Part shown: in pieces, positions 26,001 through 40,598 of the stretch
Numbering within the stretch: position 1 is the first letter of the stretch
Layout: every line of letters begins with the position of its first letter
Assembly (NCBI GenBank): GCA_014549065.1
Contig: JACDOX010000607.1
Coordinates: 62,001 to 126,000 of the forward strand
Source of the DNA: Cardinalis cardinalis
Lineage: Eukaryota > Chordata > Aves > Passeriformes > Cardinalidae
Direction of reading: 5' to 3'
Length of the DNA stretch: 64,000 nt
Made by a program: the position numbers and the translations under genes
Notes under the pieces: generated by a model
The model's database searches: none
What the model saw: only the letters and a program-made list of their open reading frames with translations
What the model was told of the DNA's origin: nothing

Positions 26001-29000
26001 TAATTGCAGCACTCTAAAGGAAACATCCTATGCCACAGCAACTCAGTGTGTGTGGCAGTGTGTGTTCAGTCCATTTCTTCTAAAACATACATGAGCACAG
26101 TCATGTTAGCTGTTTTTTGGTTTTGGGGGTTTTTTTGGTTAAAAAAACAAATCCATTTAAGAAATTGGGAGTGTTCCATTCCAAGCAAGACAAAGCTCAA
26201 CAGAAAATACAGTGAGTATATCACAAAGGTACTGATGAACATTTTTTTTTCTTCCAGGAAGTACATTTGTTCTCTTGGAGACTGAATTTTCACTGAGACA
26301 AAATACATAAGTAAGAAAACAGCTTTGCACTGTGGTTCTTCTGGCACTTACAGAATATTATAGAGTAAAAAACAGAATTAAGGATTTTGAGCTGAAGACA
26401 ATTATAACCTCAGTCAAAAAACAGGAAAAAATTAGAGGAAAAGAACAGTAGAGGATGGAGTTTAAGTGGCCTCTATTCACTGGCTTGGCAAAAGAGTGTA
26501 TTAAAGTTAGGAAAAGCTCAATTTTTTGTGAACTAAAATTAAGTATCATAGACCAAAATAATACTTGGCTTCATAGAAAAAAATATTACAATAGTAATGC
26601 TACACTCTTATACAGTGGTTTTTTATCTTTAGGTGTCAAGGCTGCTTATAGTATATGCATATAAGTATTATTCAATAGTTTAAAAATGCACAAAGCTTGC
26701 TAATAAAAAACGTTTTTTTTAAGAGTGCTCCTCATCCTTTTAAACACACCTAGATAAAAATGTGACCCACAAGGCCTAAATTGCCCCTTGCTTGCACGGG
26801 CATACAGAAGATTTACTCAAATTAATCTCACAGAGACCTCAAGTGAACCAAAACAATTGAATGGCCTACTCACATTTACAGAAAACATTAAAAGGATAAG
26901 GAATCAAGAAGCTGGCCCAAGTATATGGAAATTAATAGAAAGCTCTCATTTTTATTCCCACCCTAGATAAAAAGGTGAAATACCTACCAAAACAATTGGT
27001 GTTGGGAACACACAACATCCATGAACAGAAAGACCTCTACTATTCCACATGTTTAGAAGTTAGGAAGACAGATATGGAAAAGCTATTAAATCCCTAGAAT
27101 TAATAAGGATTCCATACAGAAAAAAGATCTTTTGATTGTGGGACTTGCAGTGAGAGAGACTGACCAAGAAATACTGAACAGTTTAAAGACAAAAACAAGA
27201 TGGGAAAGGTGAGCACATTGTGCCAATACAGGGTCAAAGCTGCAAGTGCTTTAACCAGAAGAAAACACTTCAAAGAGGAATCACAGCCATCTAAATACTG
27301 AGAAATAAAAGTTCTGCTACAAACCTTACATACCTTTGAGGGTGAGTCTATAGCGAGAAGGAGTTCCAGGCCACACATTAAGATTCTCCAAGTTCCTTCA
27401 CGACGTGTGTTGTACCATGCAAAGGAAAGCAAAGACTGCAACTAATCCTATTTTCTGCCTTCTTCAGCTGCCACCTTCAGACAAGGGCATATGCACAGTG
27501 ACATGTCCTCTACTCTTCCAGGTGTCTAGCTATGGCAGCATGCTCTGCCCAGCAACACGTCCCAGAAGACCTAGGTAGACTTTAATAACTTAGCTGAGAC
27601 TAAATTTAGTTAACACTTCCACTGGGGCATTTCCAATTCAGGGATTAACCCTCCAGGGAAAGAAAGACTTTATACTGTCTAACAGGATGTCCAAGCACAG
27701 AACAGTTGCTATTTTTCAGACTGTTCCTTATAGCATATTTGTGGGCAGATTATAAGTGCTTCTTAAATTTTACTAAGCAGAAATTACATAGAGGCATAAA
27801 AAATATTAATTACTGTCTTCTAAACCAAATAGCTTGATGGCAACAGGAGTTCTATATCCTCCTCTAACTGGTCAAGTCAAAGGTGTCTCTTATTACTGGT
27901 TTCCTGATCCATTTGCTCCAAGTTTTGATGTCAAGTGGACAGTAGGCCCACCCAAAGTTTGCAGAAGTATCTGGCATTTAGATTACAGGCTTACAACATT
28001 TACACAAAAGTTGTTGAGGTCCAAAAGCTTGGCCCATAAGCCAAGCAAGTTCTTGGAATTTAATTCTGCTGGAAAGCTTTTAGTAAGGAAGACTGGAAGA
28101 CTGGTCATCTTTGTGAAGAGAGTGGGTAAACTAACCCAACAAAACAAATTCATTTAATGTGAAGTATGTTTCCTTCATGATTAACTATGCAAACAAACCT
28201 ATCATTGACTTAATAGGAGAAGGGCAAGCCTGTAAACTAGAAAACCCATTAAATGTTTCTTGTTAATTGGATCTTCCTTCTCTGGGAACAATATCTCTGA
28301 TTTTTTTTATTCCTTTTTATAAATGAAGCTGGGGGCTGCAACTTAGCAAATTCTTTAATCATGCAACTAACCACACTATCCATTATGTACAGCACAGTGC
28401 ATATTTGATCAATAGCACTGGTTTTGTTAATGCTACATGAACTAAATAAGTGGGAAAAAAATCCTTCAAATTTTGTGGGTATTTTCAGTTGCTGAGTCAG
28501 AAAACAAAATAAGGTCTAACATCTGCTTTTATTTCTTGTTCAGTAAAGCTTGCATCTCCCTTCAGGACTAAGAGCAAGCAAACTGCTGCTAACCAGGATA
28601 ATTACACAGTACTCAGCATGGTGAGTAGAATAACATTGTAATTGTCCAAGGGTTTGAACAATTTGGACTGATTTTGTATAGTGTATAATTTACAGTAAAG
28701 ATTCAGAATGTGTTTTCTTTGCTTCAGGAACACTTTCATCCTTTAGCTTTGGATTATTATGCATGAAGAAAAGCATCCACAATCAAATTCAATCCAGATG
28801 AAGAACATCTGCAAAAATAGAACCATTTATTTTATTGACATTTACATTTACATAATTTTATCACCGTCTGATTTTGCTTGTGACAGTCAAGGTAATATAA
28901 AATAACCAAGACCCCATGGAGTCATTCAGACAAAATAAAAGTATGCAAACACTTGAAATTTTACCATAAGCAAAGAAAATTAGTAGCAGTGACTGAAGCC

Positions 29001-32000
29001 GGGTGAAAGGACCCAAGAAAATATTAACAAGCTCCATGCTTGCATATGGTTTATTTTCCTTCATGAGGTCAGGGCCAGACTCAGTCCTGTGCAGCCACAT
29101 ATTAAGCCCCACATTCTGCAGAAATCCAAGTGTTTATTTTTACACACTGAAGAGTCACTGTGAAGCAACTTGGACTAATAACAATTGAGAGCAGTTATAA
29201 ATCAGGGCCCACATAATTTCTGAGTATTAGTTGTGGNGGTGCATAGCAGAGGGAACAATGAGTACCACAGCCATCGTCATCACCACTGCGTGTAAGGCAG
29301 CAGCAGTGTGACCTAAAAGTGCGCTAGCTTTTCTCAAAAAGAAATGAACAGTTCATCACTGGGAATGTACAGTATCATCCTTTATGAGACCCAGACAAAA
29401 ATCTTTACAAAAAATAATCAGAAGTCTTAACAATGGCTTGTTTTCTATGGCTTTTAAAGACCCTTTTTTTCTTTTTTTTTTTTTTCTGGAATTGTTTCAA
29501 TCAGAGGAGGCAAGGGGGAAATGGAGCTAATGGGAGGTGGGGGGAGAAAATGTTTCTCCATCAACAACTGTCTTGAACATTTTTGTTCTTGACTTGAAAC
29601 AGAAATTTTGCCTCTTGGAGATTCCACTCCATTCTAATTTTGGTGAAGAAAAAAGGAAACACAAAACCTAGTATGATTTCGTTTTTCTTCTGTTAATGTT
29701 TCATGGCTGCTGTCTATAAAATGGGACTAAGAAATACCTACCCCAAAGGACTCCAATGGAAATTATATAAGTACAATTTATGGGCCACTTTCATGAAAGA
29801 ATTTAAGATAAATATTCCAAATAGTTACAAAGTTATATCATAGCATGGAATAAGTCTAGCAAAGAATTGAGTACTGTTTCTAAATCACAGGATTGTTGCC
29901 AAAATGACCTTTCTAATGCTACTGAGTTCGTTCCTGTTAGAGAACTTAAAGAGGTCATCATGCCAGTTGCCAGGTTTATATACTCCCTCAGAACAGCAGT
30001 TGGTTAAACACTAGATCCAATGTCTGCTTTGCTAAAAACTAGTCAGTAGAGATTTGCAATAGACAGTTCAAAAATTTCTACATTAAATGCCTTCCAATGT
30101 TTCCTAAGTCCTTAAGGTAATATTTTATTTCTACTTTGTAAAACTGAAAAAAAACACCCCCTTTTTAATTAGCATTTAGTCCAACAGCTAGAGTAACTGT
30201 AAATGAATTTGACTTTACACTTTTTATTTTCTATATTTAACCTCCAAGTGTGTCACACAAAGTCATTCAAAAGTAAGATTCGCAATATCAAAATGGATAT
30301 CATCACAGTTTCTGGATATAATGTATCAGTGTTTGTTTATGCTTAGACGGCTTTATCCAGTACAATGGAAAGGGAAGAAGAAAGGGAACTTGTATATAAG
30401 GTAGTATCCTGCTTCTCATTGTTAACAAACACTACTCAGATCTGGAAAGCAAGGCTGTGAGCTCTTGAGGCTAGGTGATCTTAACAGTCAGAAATGCATT
30501 TTTCAATTAATTCAATATTCATCCTTACAATGCATTTACACTGTAATATTGCAAGTCAAACCTTCAGACAAATCTTAGTTGCCAACAGTTGGTCTGACAA
30601 ACTTTAAAGCAGATGCTGCCAAATTAAACAATAAAAAGTAAGAAAAAGGAAGAAAATAAGGATGTTTGGCTTAAGGAGGTTTGTCTCCTCATTATAGTTC
30701 TGGGGAAATTATTTCCTTCTTGCACTACTTTCATCACTGCCCACAGCTCTGAAACAAGGTGATGAAACCACTAGGAACAGAAGACAGCCATTGGAGTTGC
30801 TTTCCAAACTATGCTCAGCTTCCAGGGCATGGATTTCAGTGTTCTCTTCTTGAGGGAAAACTCAAAGCACAGATGCAAAACCAAATGGTCCCAAATTGAC
30901 TGCTGTGCTCAGCAGCAGTGTTTATCCAACACACATCAGACAGAGGACTTCCTGAATTACATCAGACCCACAGCATTTACTCAGCAGGAGGCTAAAAGCT
31001 CCTTCCTGGCAAAGGAGAGCAAGACCAAATGAAGACAGCACTCAGATCTAGGCACAGAAGATTTTGGGAGATGCAGCTCCAAGGAGACATGACCATGACA
31101 TCTTTTCATGTCATAAACACTAATAGCAAGAATGTCACCATAGGCCACACTCTCCTGTGCGATTGCAAAGTGATTAGATTTGCCTATAAACTGGTGTATA
31201 TACAGTAGAGTTGCATATCCATTGATGGTCCTGTGTCAGGTCCCAGCCTCAGGTGTATTTTTTGCAGACTTCTGCAGCAGTCCAGGTGAAGGAAGAAGAC
31301 TCTGCTCTAAACCACTAAAGCACATCACAAGAAAGATTAAGTCCATAAACAAGTTACCAAACAAAACTGCTCACACACATCCTTTCTTCCCTAAAAGGAT
31401 AAATTTTATTTTACAGAATACATTCTAGCCTTATGCGCCCAGGGCACAGGGCTCCCTCTCTATCCCAGGGAACTGATGTATAGCTCTCAAAATGAAGGAA
31501 TGAACCACACGTGTGGAGGACAGATTGTGGGAGGGAACATCTCTCCTTCCCACTAAATAGAAGCATTTAATCAAGGTGTTTCTGGACACAAGAGGAGACC
31601 AAATTTTAAGTTGGCCAAGGCTTACCTTAATACGAATAAAATANCTAACATAAAACATTTGCTTCCTTGGCTGCAGAGGCAGTTGAGTAGGACTTAGGGA
31701 ATATGATTTTCAGACACCTGAAATCCTATGTTCAATCTTAAATTTTTTTGGGCTCCCATTTGAAGACTGTAATGAATCTCAAATCCATTCCAGAGAAGAG
31801 AAAAAGAATCAGAAAAACTGGAAAGTAAATATCCCAAAGCTCCTCAGTTTTGTCCATCTCTGATAGATTTTCTGTCAGGAGGATTTGACTTTGTATTTGC
31901 CTGGTATTTCCATTCCATTTCCTTAGCAAGCCTGAAGTTCCTTTTGCTTGAGAAAATTCTAATCATAAATTTAAGATATTCCACAGTGTTAAAAAAATTT

Positions 32001-33691
32001 TTTAAAACAAACAACAAAACATACTGAAGTTCAGGAGGTTGGGATCTAGTCCAGAAAACTTGATTGCAAAGCAGGGTTTTATTTATGTCAGCTTTGCAGA
32101 AAGCAACATTTCAAATTCTGATAGAAGACNTTTATATCTAGGTTCTACATTAAGCAGTCTGCTGTCTGGAAAATTGTGCCAGTGAAAAGAAAACTGTTTT
32201 CTTAATTATCTCAACCCATTCTAACCTCCGTGGTATTTTTATTCTTTTTTTAATGAGGCTCAACCTGTGCAGTTCAATGTGGGTTTGTTTTCTCATAAAG
32301 GGGACAAAGAAAGACTGGGCTACTTTTATAATGTGATTAAATAATGGAGTTGTGAAGGGGTTTTTTTTTTGGAAGAGCTTAAGGATACATGCATCAAAGT
32401 GTGTCCCAAAAGGCAGAATGCGATTGCTCACAGAGAGATTTCTCTGGATAACTGTTTTTCTGATGATGTGATTTTTCTGGTAGAGTTAAATAATCCTTTA
32501 ATGTGGACATTCAGTAATGGAAAGTTTAACACTTTGCTAGGCCACTGCTACATTGAAAGACTATATCATGCCGGGTACCCAGCTTCTCTAGATCAGCATA
32601 ACTTTCCTGAAAACACCNCAACAGGACTTCACTGCTTCACAGTAGCTAAAGGCCTAGATACAAATCTTCCAGAAACAAAACATCCAACTAAAATAACCCT
32701 CCTCTCCATTCCTAGAAAAGTCTTGATTCGTAGGTACTTGGAATGCACAGGAGGAGGTCAATACCTTTTTGCCTTCCTCAGTCATGAACACCCTTTATTT
32801 TTCACTCAGTTTGTTTTCAGTGAACATGCTTGAGGCAATTAACTTTGAAACTCATTTGGTGAAAAACCTTATCCTCCATCATCTTTCTCCTGCATTTAGC
32901 TTTTTCCTGTTTCATGCAACATCAGTAGGAGGCACACCATGCCAATCCCACATGTCCACCTCTCTAAACACAAAACTTCTGAGGTTCAGTTACGTATTTC
33001 AGAAGGGAATTTGAAAGAAACAGCAACAGTNGTTTCTGTAATGGCAGAAAAAAAGGCATGAAACAGAGAGAAACCACTTCTGATTTTTTTTCAGGAAGCT
33101 ACAAATGGTCTGTTAAACAAGTGACTGGCTGAAGTCACAGAGTGCTAATCATTGATCCCTGACAGAGAAAAAGCTCACCAGCTATGTTAAAACCTATTTT
33201 TTTNTGTCTCTCCAGGCACCACAAATGAGCTATTAGAAATAGCACATCTCTCCATAGCAAGAAAAAAGAGTACTACAGGTTGCTCCTCAGCATCTGATTT
33301 TATCCTTTTGGAAGCATTTGGTGCAGATTTGAAAGCTCCCATCTCAGTTTGGGATGTTCTTTGTTTCAAGAATCTGTTGTATGTTGTATTATTCACTGGT
33401 GTGTTTTGTAATGCCAGGCACAACGCAGTGAGGGTATTTCAAATTCACATGGAAGAAACAGAAGCTAACTTTGACTTTAAAGCCATTGTTTATTACTGAA
33501 AGTTGTGTTTTGAAATGATTACTCAAACATGAATCAAAGATTGGATCTAATGAACATAAATCTGCTAGGTGGTACAGCAAAATAAGGATTCTGATTTTTA
33601 TATATAGCTTGTTGTACTTGCTCCTCTGACTCCAGATTCAAGTGCCTAGTATGCCTTAGAACCACGATTCTTAAATTTAAAATAAATGTAA
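23061..33691. other. non-coding sequence, no gene seen
   Basis: More than 10 kb with no supportable gene. It includes a more GC-rich, pyrimidine-biased piece (23100-23300), T tracts at 25937-25950 and 29464-29486, a T/G tract at 26110-26145 that is the complement-strand form of the A-run/C-run tracts seen elsewhere, and a G-rich part at 29516-29545. The 154-codon plus-strand frame at 32369-32833 lacks any domain, codes through an ambiguous base and is judged chance. Confidence 0.65.
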
Positions 33692-33740
33692 AATAAATAA
33701 ACAAACAAACAAATAAATATTTATACATATATATATAAAT
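33692..33740. repeat. AAAT/AAAC and TA simple repeat
   Basis: Short tandem array of AAAT and AAAC tetranucleotides followed by (TA)n. It is an ordinary microsatellite and is length-variable. Confidence 0.85.
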
Positions 33741-36700
33741 TAATCTTTGTTACTTTTGAACCATGGATGACTGGTTGCACACAGTATAGGCAGGAGAAGC
33801 TCTGTGCAAGGCTCTGCAGAACAGTCTTAAGGGCAAACAGCAGACTGAACCTGACAAATCAATTTTTTTTGACAGAAGTAACACATATGAAAAGAGTACC
33901 CAAGAACCTCAGCCACAGGCCACCAAAAGCATTGAAGCCTTTTTTGCTTTATAAATTAATGTGGATTGGGAAGAATATAAGGCTTTCATCAATCCACAAA
34001 TAAACCTGAAAGGAGTTTGTGCTGGTTTAGGTAATATAAAATTATTAATTTACCTATTCATTCTCATTGTGAAGTATTAAAGTTAGAGCCCGTCATGGCA
34101 ACATTTTCAGTGTTGAACATTTTTATACATTTCAATGACTTTTAAGAAGTGTTTCCATTACAGCTGTCCCCCCTCCTTAAGGTATGTATAAATGTACTTG
34201 GCTTACTGAAAGGGAGACTTGTGTGGAGAAGTTTGTATGCAATCCAACATTTCAGCATTTTCATAATTTGCTGGAGATACAGCTCAGCTCAAATGCATTT
34301 CCAGTGAGACTGATGTAGTTGAAAGCAGAGAGATTTTTTGAGCCTAACTGCTATAACACAGCACAATTGTCCCCATATGTTTAAATCTACAGTTTCACTC
34401 AGTGAGGAGCAAAGAGGCTGGAGCGTGCACACACAATGGTCACAATATGTGCAGTAAGGAACTTTATATGGGAGGCTCTTGTCACAATGTGTGTGAGATA
34501 ATTTTTGTATCAGATAATCTCAGGAAAATATGTGGGGAGACAGCAGGGAACACCAACAGTGGGAAAAGAAGTAAAAGAGACAGTGTTGCACCTAATTGTG
34601 AAAATATTTGATTTGCCCATAATAGTAGCCTTGACTTTTCGATTTCATTTATTAAATTTCTTTGTACAACTGCTCTTAGAACCATATAAGTCTAAGTAAC
34701 TAAAGGTAAAACTTTATATATAAAAACTACTGCTTCTACTTTTAATGCTCTGACCATTTTAAATAACTTTGACACTCATCCTTCAAGAACTCCAGTGTAT
34801 CAGTTTTCTACCAGAAAAATCTGTCAATCTATAATTAAAGAGGAATGTGGGAGATCCTATGGCAATTGGCTTGTACTATTTCCAGCATTAAATTATTTTC
34901 TTTAACTTGACTTCAGTTTTTTTATGATCAAAAATACCCATCATAGCAGGAAAAAATCTCTTTTCAGAGCTTAAATATTTCTAATATTATCCAGGCTCAG
35001 TTCTGTTGTATTAATTATGCAGAGATCAGTGGTGCCCTTGGTATGCATCAGAAATGTGGATAAATGCCACTGACAGTACTAATGCATCTAGATTTATACA
35101 TGCAACCCAAAATACAAANAGACAGAATTCTGAGGTTGTTCAACTTTAATTTATCAAAACAGACATTTTCACTCCCTCTAATCATCCATTCTCACTGATG
35201 TTTCTCAGGCAGGTAATTTATGCTATTATTCACATGCTTAAAACTTCGAGCAACTCAGTAAGCATCCATTCCTTCAGTGATAAATTGTGCTAAGAAAAAA
35301 AGCACAGTAACATCAAAACCAATTCCCAATACAGTGATATTCCGTCAGAAAGAAATTGCTTCATTTTTTCCTTAGAAAATAATCAAGAGAAAACAAAGAA
35401 AGTGAATATCCTAAAGAATGTAAAATACAAAGTTGACACAGGTCTAACATATGTTGGTTAAAAAATTATGATGCAAATCTAAACTGGAAGAGACATCTTC
35501 ACTGCAAGAAATTCACAAATAAACAGTGATTGCTCCCTAAAGACTTCAGACAGGTAGAAGAGAAGGTAGAATGTGTAGAACACATTTAAAGAAGGATACA
35601 TGTGATAAAGAGGGAAAGAGAAATAAATTGTATGGCAAATGAAGCAGATCTTCTTTGTTCCACATTTAAAGCATCACATCCTATGAAATTTCAGCTAATA
35701 GCCATGAATTCTAGAAAATTAGATTCATATATAGGATGGAAAAAGCATTTGCTGACCTTTACAGAAATTCAAATCACAGAATGATCACATATATATATTA
35801 AAAGGAAACTTAATCTATGAAACAGAGTTGCAACAAACAGCCTTTAGGAGGAAAATTATAGTTGCACTCCTGAATTCTCCCAAGCCAGCCTTCAGCACTC
35901 TAAATCATTATGCCAGAAAAGAAACACATGCTGGGGATCCCACTATCCTCCATCGGGACACATCCTTCCACCTTATGTGTGTGAGAATATTCCTGCTTAC
36001 TGCTGGACACACGTGGAATCCCCAGAAGGACTAAGGTGAATTTTATAGATAGCGGCTGAGCTGAAATAGTTTAGAGGTGGCAAAAAGCATTTCCTATTTA
36101 GTAAAGGTAAATATATGAAACCTAAATACCAGGACCACATCAAACACAGACATCAAATATATTCTTGGTTGTTTCTGTGCCTTGGGCATCCAAGGACCCC
36201 AAAGGCTTTTGAGGAGTGGACAAGAAGTGCAGAATCTGTGGAACAGAAGAAACTAGAGAGAAACTTCTGTACCTCCTTTTGTGGATAGCTTCAAATTGCC
36301 AGCAATGAATATGCCTTCAAAATTAACATGTCATTAAATTCCCTGGAGAATAGGAAATGCTAAAATATGCTACACCAGAAGCAGAAAATACAAGTTAATT
36401 TTTTAATTTTCATTTGAAGGACCACATCCCACCTTAAGCAGTNATGTTGCTTCTGATTTTTTAAGCCAAATTAGATCTTGTTTTGAATATTCAATTATTA
36501 CTGTCTCTACTTTTAACTTGTGGTTATACATGAACTTATACATTTCCTGGAAGATTTTTCCTTGACATGATAATCAAGTTGTATAATGCCTTATGGACCG
36601 TAACACACAAAAAATGCTGTTTTAAACAAAGAGGGACTGTAAAGTTTCTGACAAATTTTGTGTGTGATTACTAAGGATGAAAATTCTCAGCTTTTTTTCT

Positions 36701-39700
36701 TACTAACAGCTTTTAAAAACATCTATATGGTTGGAATTATGTAAGCAGCGACAGCAAGACTAAAGCACACCTCACACAGAGGAAACGCATTGTTTTCATG
36801 TTTGGAAAATAAGGACAGTCAATACACCATATCTATAAGATGTAGTATATTATTCATCTACTTATCCTGTCATTATTTTCAATTGAACTATAAGGCTATG
36901 TATGTTTATCTTCTGCCTCTTCAGTCCTTAAGACTTTGAGGTTGCTACTGCTTGAAATGCTATCAGAGATTTAGGATCTCAGTCACTCATTGGAGCAAGA
37001 GTTTTGGAAGTTTCCAACCCACTTACCTGGCAGGGACACTCTAATCAAATGGGGCTGAAGATAACAAGTGGATGGGGAACTGGAAATTCTTTCCACCCCC
37101 AGAGAACTTTACATTCCCCACCTGTCTTTCCTATGTAGCAATTGTCCATGCTAGTGTTGAGCCAAATTCAAGGAAGAGGAATGATGTTATTGTTACATAG
37201 AACTATGCATCCTTCTAAGTTTCAGCTTCACATTTCTCTGAAGAAAGAATGGCTCATGTGACTTAATTCTACAGGCAGCTGAGAGAAAAATCTTTTCTGT
37301 CATGCTTCATTGTGAATGACAATGCTTATAATATGTCTGTAAGATGTAATTTTTTCATGTCAATAGAAATTCGATATTCATAATCTAAGCAATAATTATC
37401 CTTTGTAAATGCCCTTGTTTTTGGCTGCCACTCTTATTATGGTTGTTTAAATTCACCATCTCCAGCCTGTAGAGAAAAGAAATGCAGCTATTTATTCCCA
37501 TGAAGAGATGAGAAAAGAGATTTTTGTTTTATGGAAAAAATGTAAAAAGCTGGAGGGGTTAATACAATTAGCCTAGTGCTTGAGGTCCTTCCTATCTTCA
37601 AATTTATTTCTAGTGTTCTGAAAAAACCCAAAAATATATTTGCTTCAAAGAAGGAGAGGTACTATCTCTTTCATATATCATTTCATTTATCTGTTATACT
37701 TTTATCTGCTTAATTGTGCAGGGTGGACTGTATGACTTCCTCTTTGAATAGATTCTTCACTGAAAATAGTTTACCTGGTTGGAGAAAGGCAATTGACTTT
37801 GATTTATACACTCTAACTAAAAGGCATGGCATCACAATGTGTATATGTGTATAAGAAGTGATTGGTACAGAATATGGGGTAGGGTGTTAGAGGGCATTTA
37901 CTTTCAGCTGCTATTGAACAGCTGACCTAAAGCCTGAGGACTCTAACTTGCTATTTTTAGCATGATACATGGATGTAGCTTTGCCTTGTCTTCTTACATT
38001 GTTACACTCAAGGCTGAAGGGAAAACATACTCTGAGAATTCTTTATCCAGCTCCTAATATCTATCTGCAGCTACACATTATTTGCAAGCAAGTCTAACTC
38101 CTGCTTTTCTATTTTATTCATTACCAAGAGTTATTGGAAAGCAGACTTTTGCACCCACTCAGCATACCTGTGCAAATTAAAAGCCATTTCAATCTAGCAC
38201 ACATGATAGGCAGGTAGGCAAGCAATGGCTTTCAGGTGACCTGCAGCAGGAGATCCCACAGTCAGACAGGTCATCCTTGCGTCTGTCTGTCCCCAGCAGG
38301 GAGCTTCCTGGATGCTGTCACAACACGTTTGGCAAACCCTCTGGCCCTCTGTTGTTTTTCCTTTGTTAGAAAAGCAAAAGCTCTAAAAGAAGCACAAAAT
38401 TTATACAGTTTACACAGAGAGGGAAAAAAAAAATCTGGTCTTTCATCCGTCATAGAGATGGCTATGGTGAGGTTCACTGAGAAATAAAAAGGTGTACAAG
38501 GCAAGATATCCCAATCATTCACCCCCCTGAGATTAACTACAAGTACATGTCCAGCTGCTTCTCTGACAGAAATCCTTCCTCTTTTCCTCTTAGTGTATCC
38601 CACTTGGCAGATGAGATGAAAACTTACCAGAAATATGACAAAAAGTAAACAGGGTGACTCTCATAATTCTCTGATAGGCCAAATTGGTAGGTCCTCACAA
38701 AATGGTAGCTACCTCTTCTAGGAGTAACCTACTTTTGCTTAAATGGCTCCCTTTCCATAGCAGAGTTAACCATCTATAAATATGAAACAAGTGCAATAAT
38801 TAGTAAAACCGTGCTGTCAAAATGCATTGCTCTCAATCCACAAATAGGAAGTTTACATTTAGTACCTCTAGCTGGAAGCCTAAGAACTATGTTACTAAAA
38901 TGTGGTGCTCCTACGAGCTTCTCCACGCTCTAGCTTGGCAGGATAAATGGGAAGTGGAGATGTCAGAAAAAATTAAAACCCCTGCAAACTGCTTTCTTCT
39001 TCCTGGAAGTGACATCATATGCAGACTTGGGATCAACCTTCAAATTTTGCTTCTCCTGTGCAAAGTGATTTCCCTTGATCACAATGAAGATACCAGAATC
39101 TGTTCCCAAAACCTTACTTTCTTGACTCTTCCTCTCAGGTGAGCCACCTTCCGGCAAGCACATATCTGGTCACTAATTGGTCCCTCTGGTGGGCTTGAAA
39201 GCTGCAAGAAAGGCCATTACGTGAGAGATTCCCTCACCACAACAGTTCCTCTGCCTCTCCTGATTCTGACCTCCTCCCAATTATCCTACTGCTTTTGATC
39301 TTTTATCTGTATGTAGTCACTTGTTGTTCACTGCTATAACTCTACATTTGGGTCTCCTCAGAGAATATATCTGGACACGTGCTGCTGCGTGCCATGTCTC
39401 ATCCCACCTGGCACCACTCAGGAAAATTCATCTGAATTATCCTTTCAAATGGATTAATTGAAGCACATTAAAGGCCTAGCATAAATGCAACCTAAATTTG
39501 TTTTAGTTTAATATGTTGCAGAAACAAATTAGGCAAAATTAAATTAGTCCATGCATTTGTTAGGTTTTTTTTTTTTAAATACGTGGTTTCACAGGGCTGT
39601 AATATGGTTTACCTAAGATACCTTCAGTTTACATCTTTGTTAGTCTGCACAGGCAAACCCTTATGATCCAGGAATTAATATCCAAGACAATTTTTCTATA

Positions 39701-40228
39701 CATGCAACTTCAGGATTAGGGCAGTTTGCTTGATGAAAAAAAAAATCAAAACACACAAAGTACTGCTTTCAATTTTCCATTCAAATATGGCTTCCTGGAC
39801 CCTCAGTATCACCGTATGGGGACTGAATTCCCAAATTCTTCATGCCTGTCTCTGACCTCCACTTTCTAAGACACTCTTCTCATGGAAAAATATGCATACT
39901 AAAAAACAATAATCTTCAGAAAGGAGAGGAGAAAGGTGTCATAAACTGAAGGAACGGAATGTAGCCAGAACGCAACAGGTAAAAGACATACACTGTCACT
40001 TCAGTGGGAAGCAAAACCAGGAGGGTCCTCCCTGTGTTATTGCAGTTAGACCGAACTAACCAGAGGGCACACTGTGGTGAAGGAAGAGAGAGAATAAAGG
40101 AAAAAGGTTAGTTATCTTCATACTTACTTTTAAAGCTAACAAATGTACTCATCTATGGAAAACATGGGGTGGCCTGTGGAGAGCTCCAAGAAGCAGCAGG
40201 CAGGGAGCCAGTCTTGAGACATTCTTAC

Positions 40229-40229
<1 letters not shown>
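33741..40229. other. non-coding sequence, no gene seen
   Basis: No supportable gene in about 6.5 kb. Ambiguous bases are at 35119 and 36443. Stretches at about 34980-35110, 37300-37460 and 39430-39560 have the texture of conserved non-coding DNA: mixed TAAT, ATGC and TTTGT words without simple repetition. Conservation cannot be tested from one sequence. Confidence 0.65.
40058..40070 (+). promoter_or_regulatory. CTCF-like motif (candidate)
   Basis: AACCAGAGGGCAC contains CCAGAGGGCAC, a frequent form of the CTCF core. The preceding bases are AA rather than CA. Identified by eye only. Confidence 0.3.
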
Positions 40230-40286
<57 letters not shown>

Positions 40287-40322
40287 AAAAAAAAAAAACC
40301 AACCAAAAAAACCCACAACCAA
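40230..40322 (+). repeat. 56-base poly(A) tract with A/C-rich tail
   Basis: An uninterrupted run of 56 A (40230-40285), then one C, 12 A, and a tail of A runs broken by CC and CCC. Birds lack active L1-type poly(A) retroposition, so a tail this long is unusual. No parent gene or target duplication is evident on its 5' side. It may be a simple homopolymer expansion, and its assembled length may be inaccurate. The apparent poly-lysine and poly-phenylalanine frames across it are artefacts. Confidence 0.95.
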
Positions 40323-40598
40323 GAAAAGCCAGGAAAACAAAGACCTCAGCTACCAGAAGCCTAATCCTAATGCATTCCAGGGCAAAAATGTCAATCTGGA
40401 AATTTATTACAGACAAGAACAAGTCCCCACTGGTGAAAAGGACTCAGGTGCAAAACATCTTTTCCAGTGACAAAGTCATCAAAAGCCAGAAGCATCCATT
40501 CTTGTGATCCCGGTGGTGCTGCAGGGGGAGCTGTGCACCCATCATTTCGGTGCAGCAGCTGGTGAAGGTAATCTGCTCCTCCAAACGACAGTGACATC

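Noticed and set aside
29516..29545. G-rich stretch considered as a G-quadruplex
   Set aside because: The first loop would be longer than seven bases, so the usual four-run rule is not met.
32369..32833. Plus-strand open frame of 154 codons
   Set aside because: No domain, no splice sites or promoter in the right places, and it crosses an ambiguous base. A frame of this length is expected about once by chance in a window this size.
35471..35478. Octamer ATGCAAAT
   Set aside because: An 8-base word is expected about once or more by chance in 64 kb.
40136..40507. Frames encoding long Lys or Phe runs
   Set aside because: Direct translation of the 56-base A tract.
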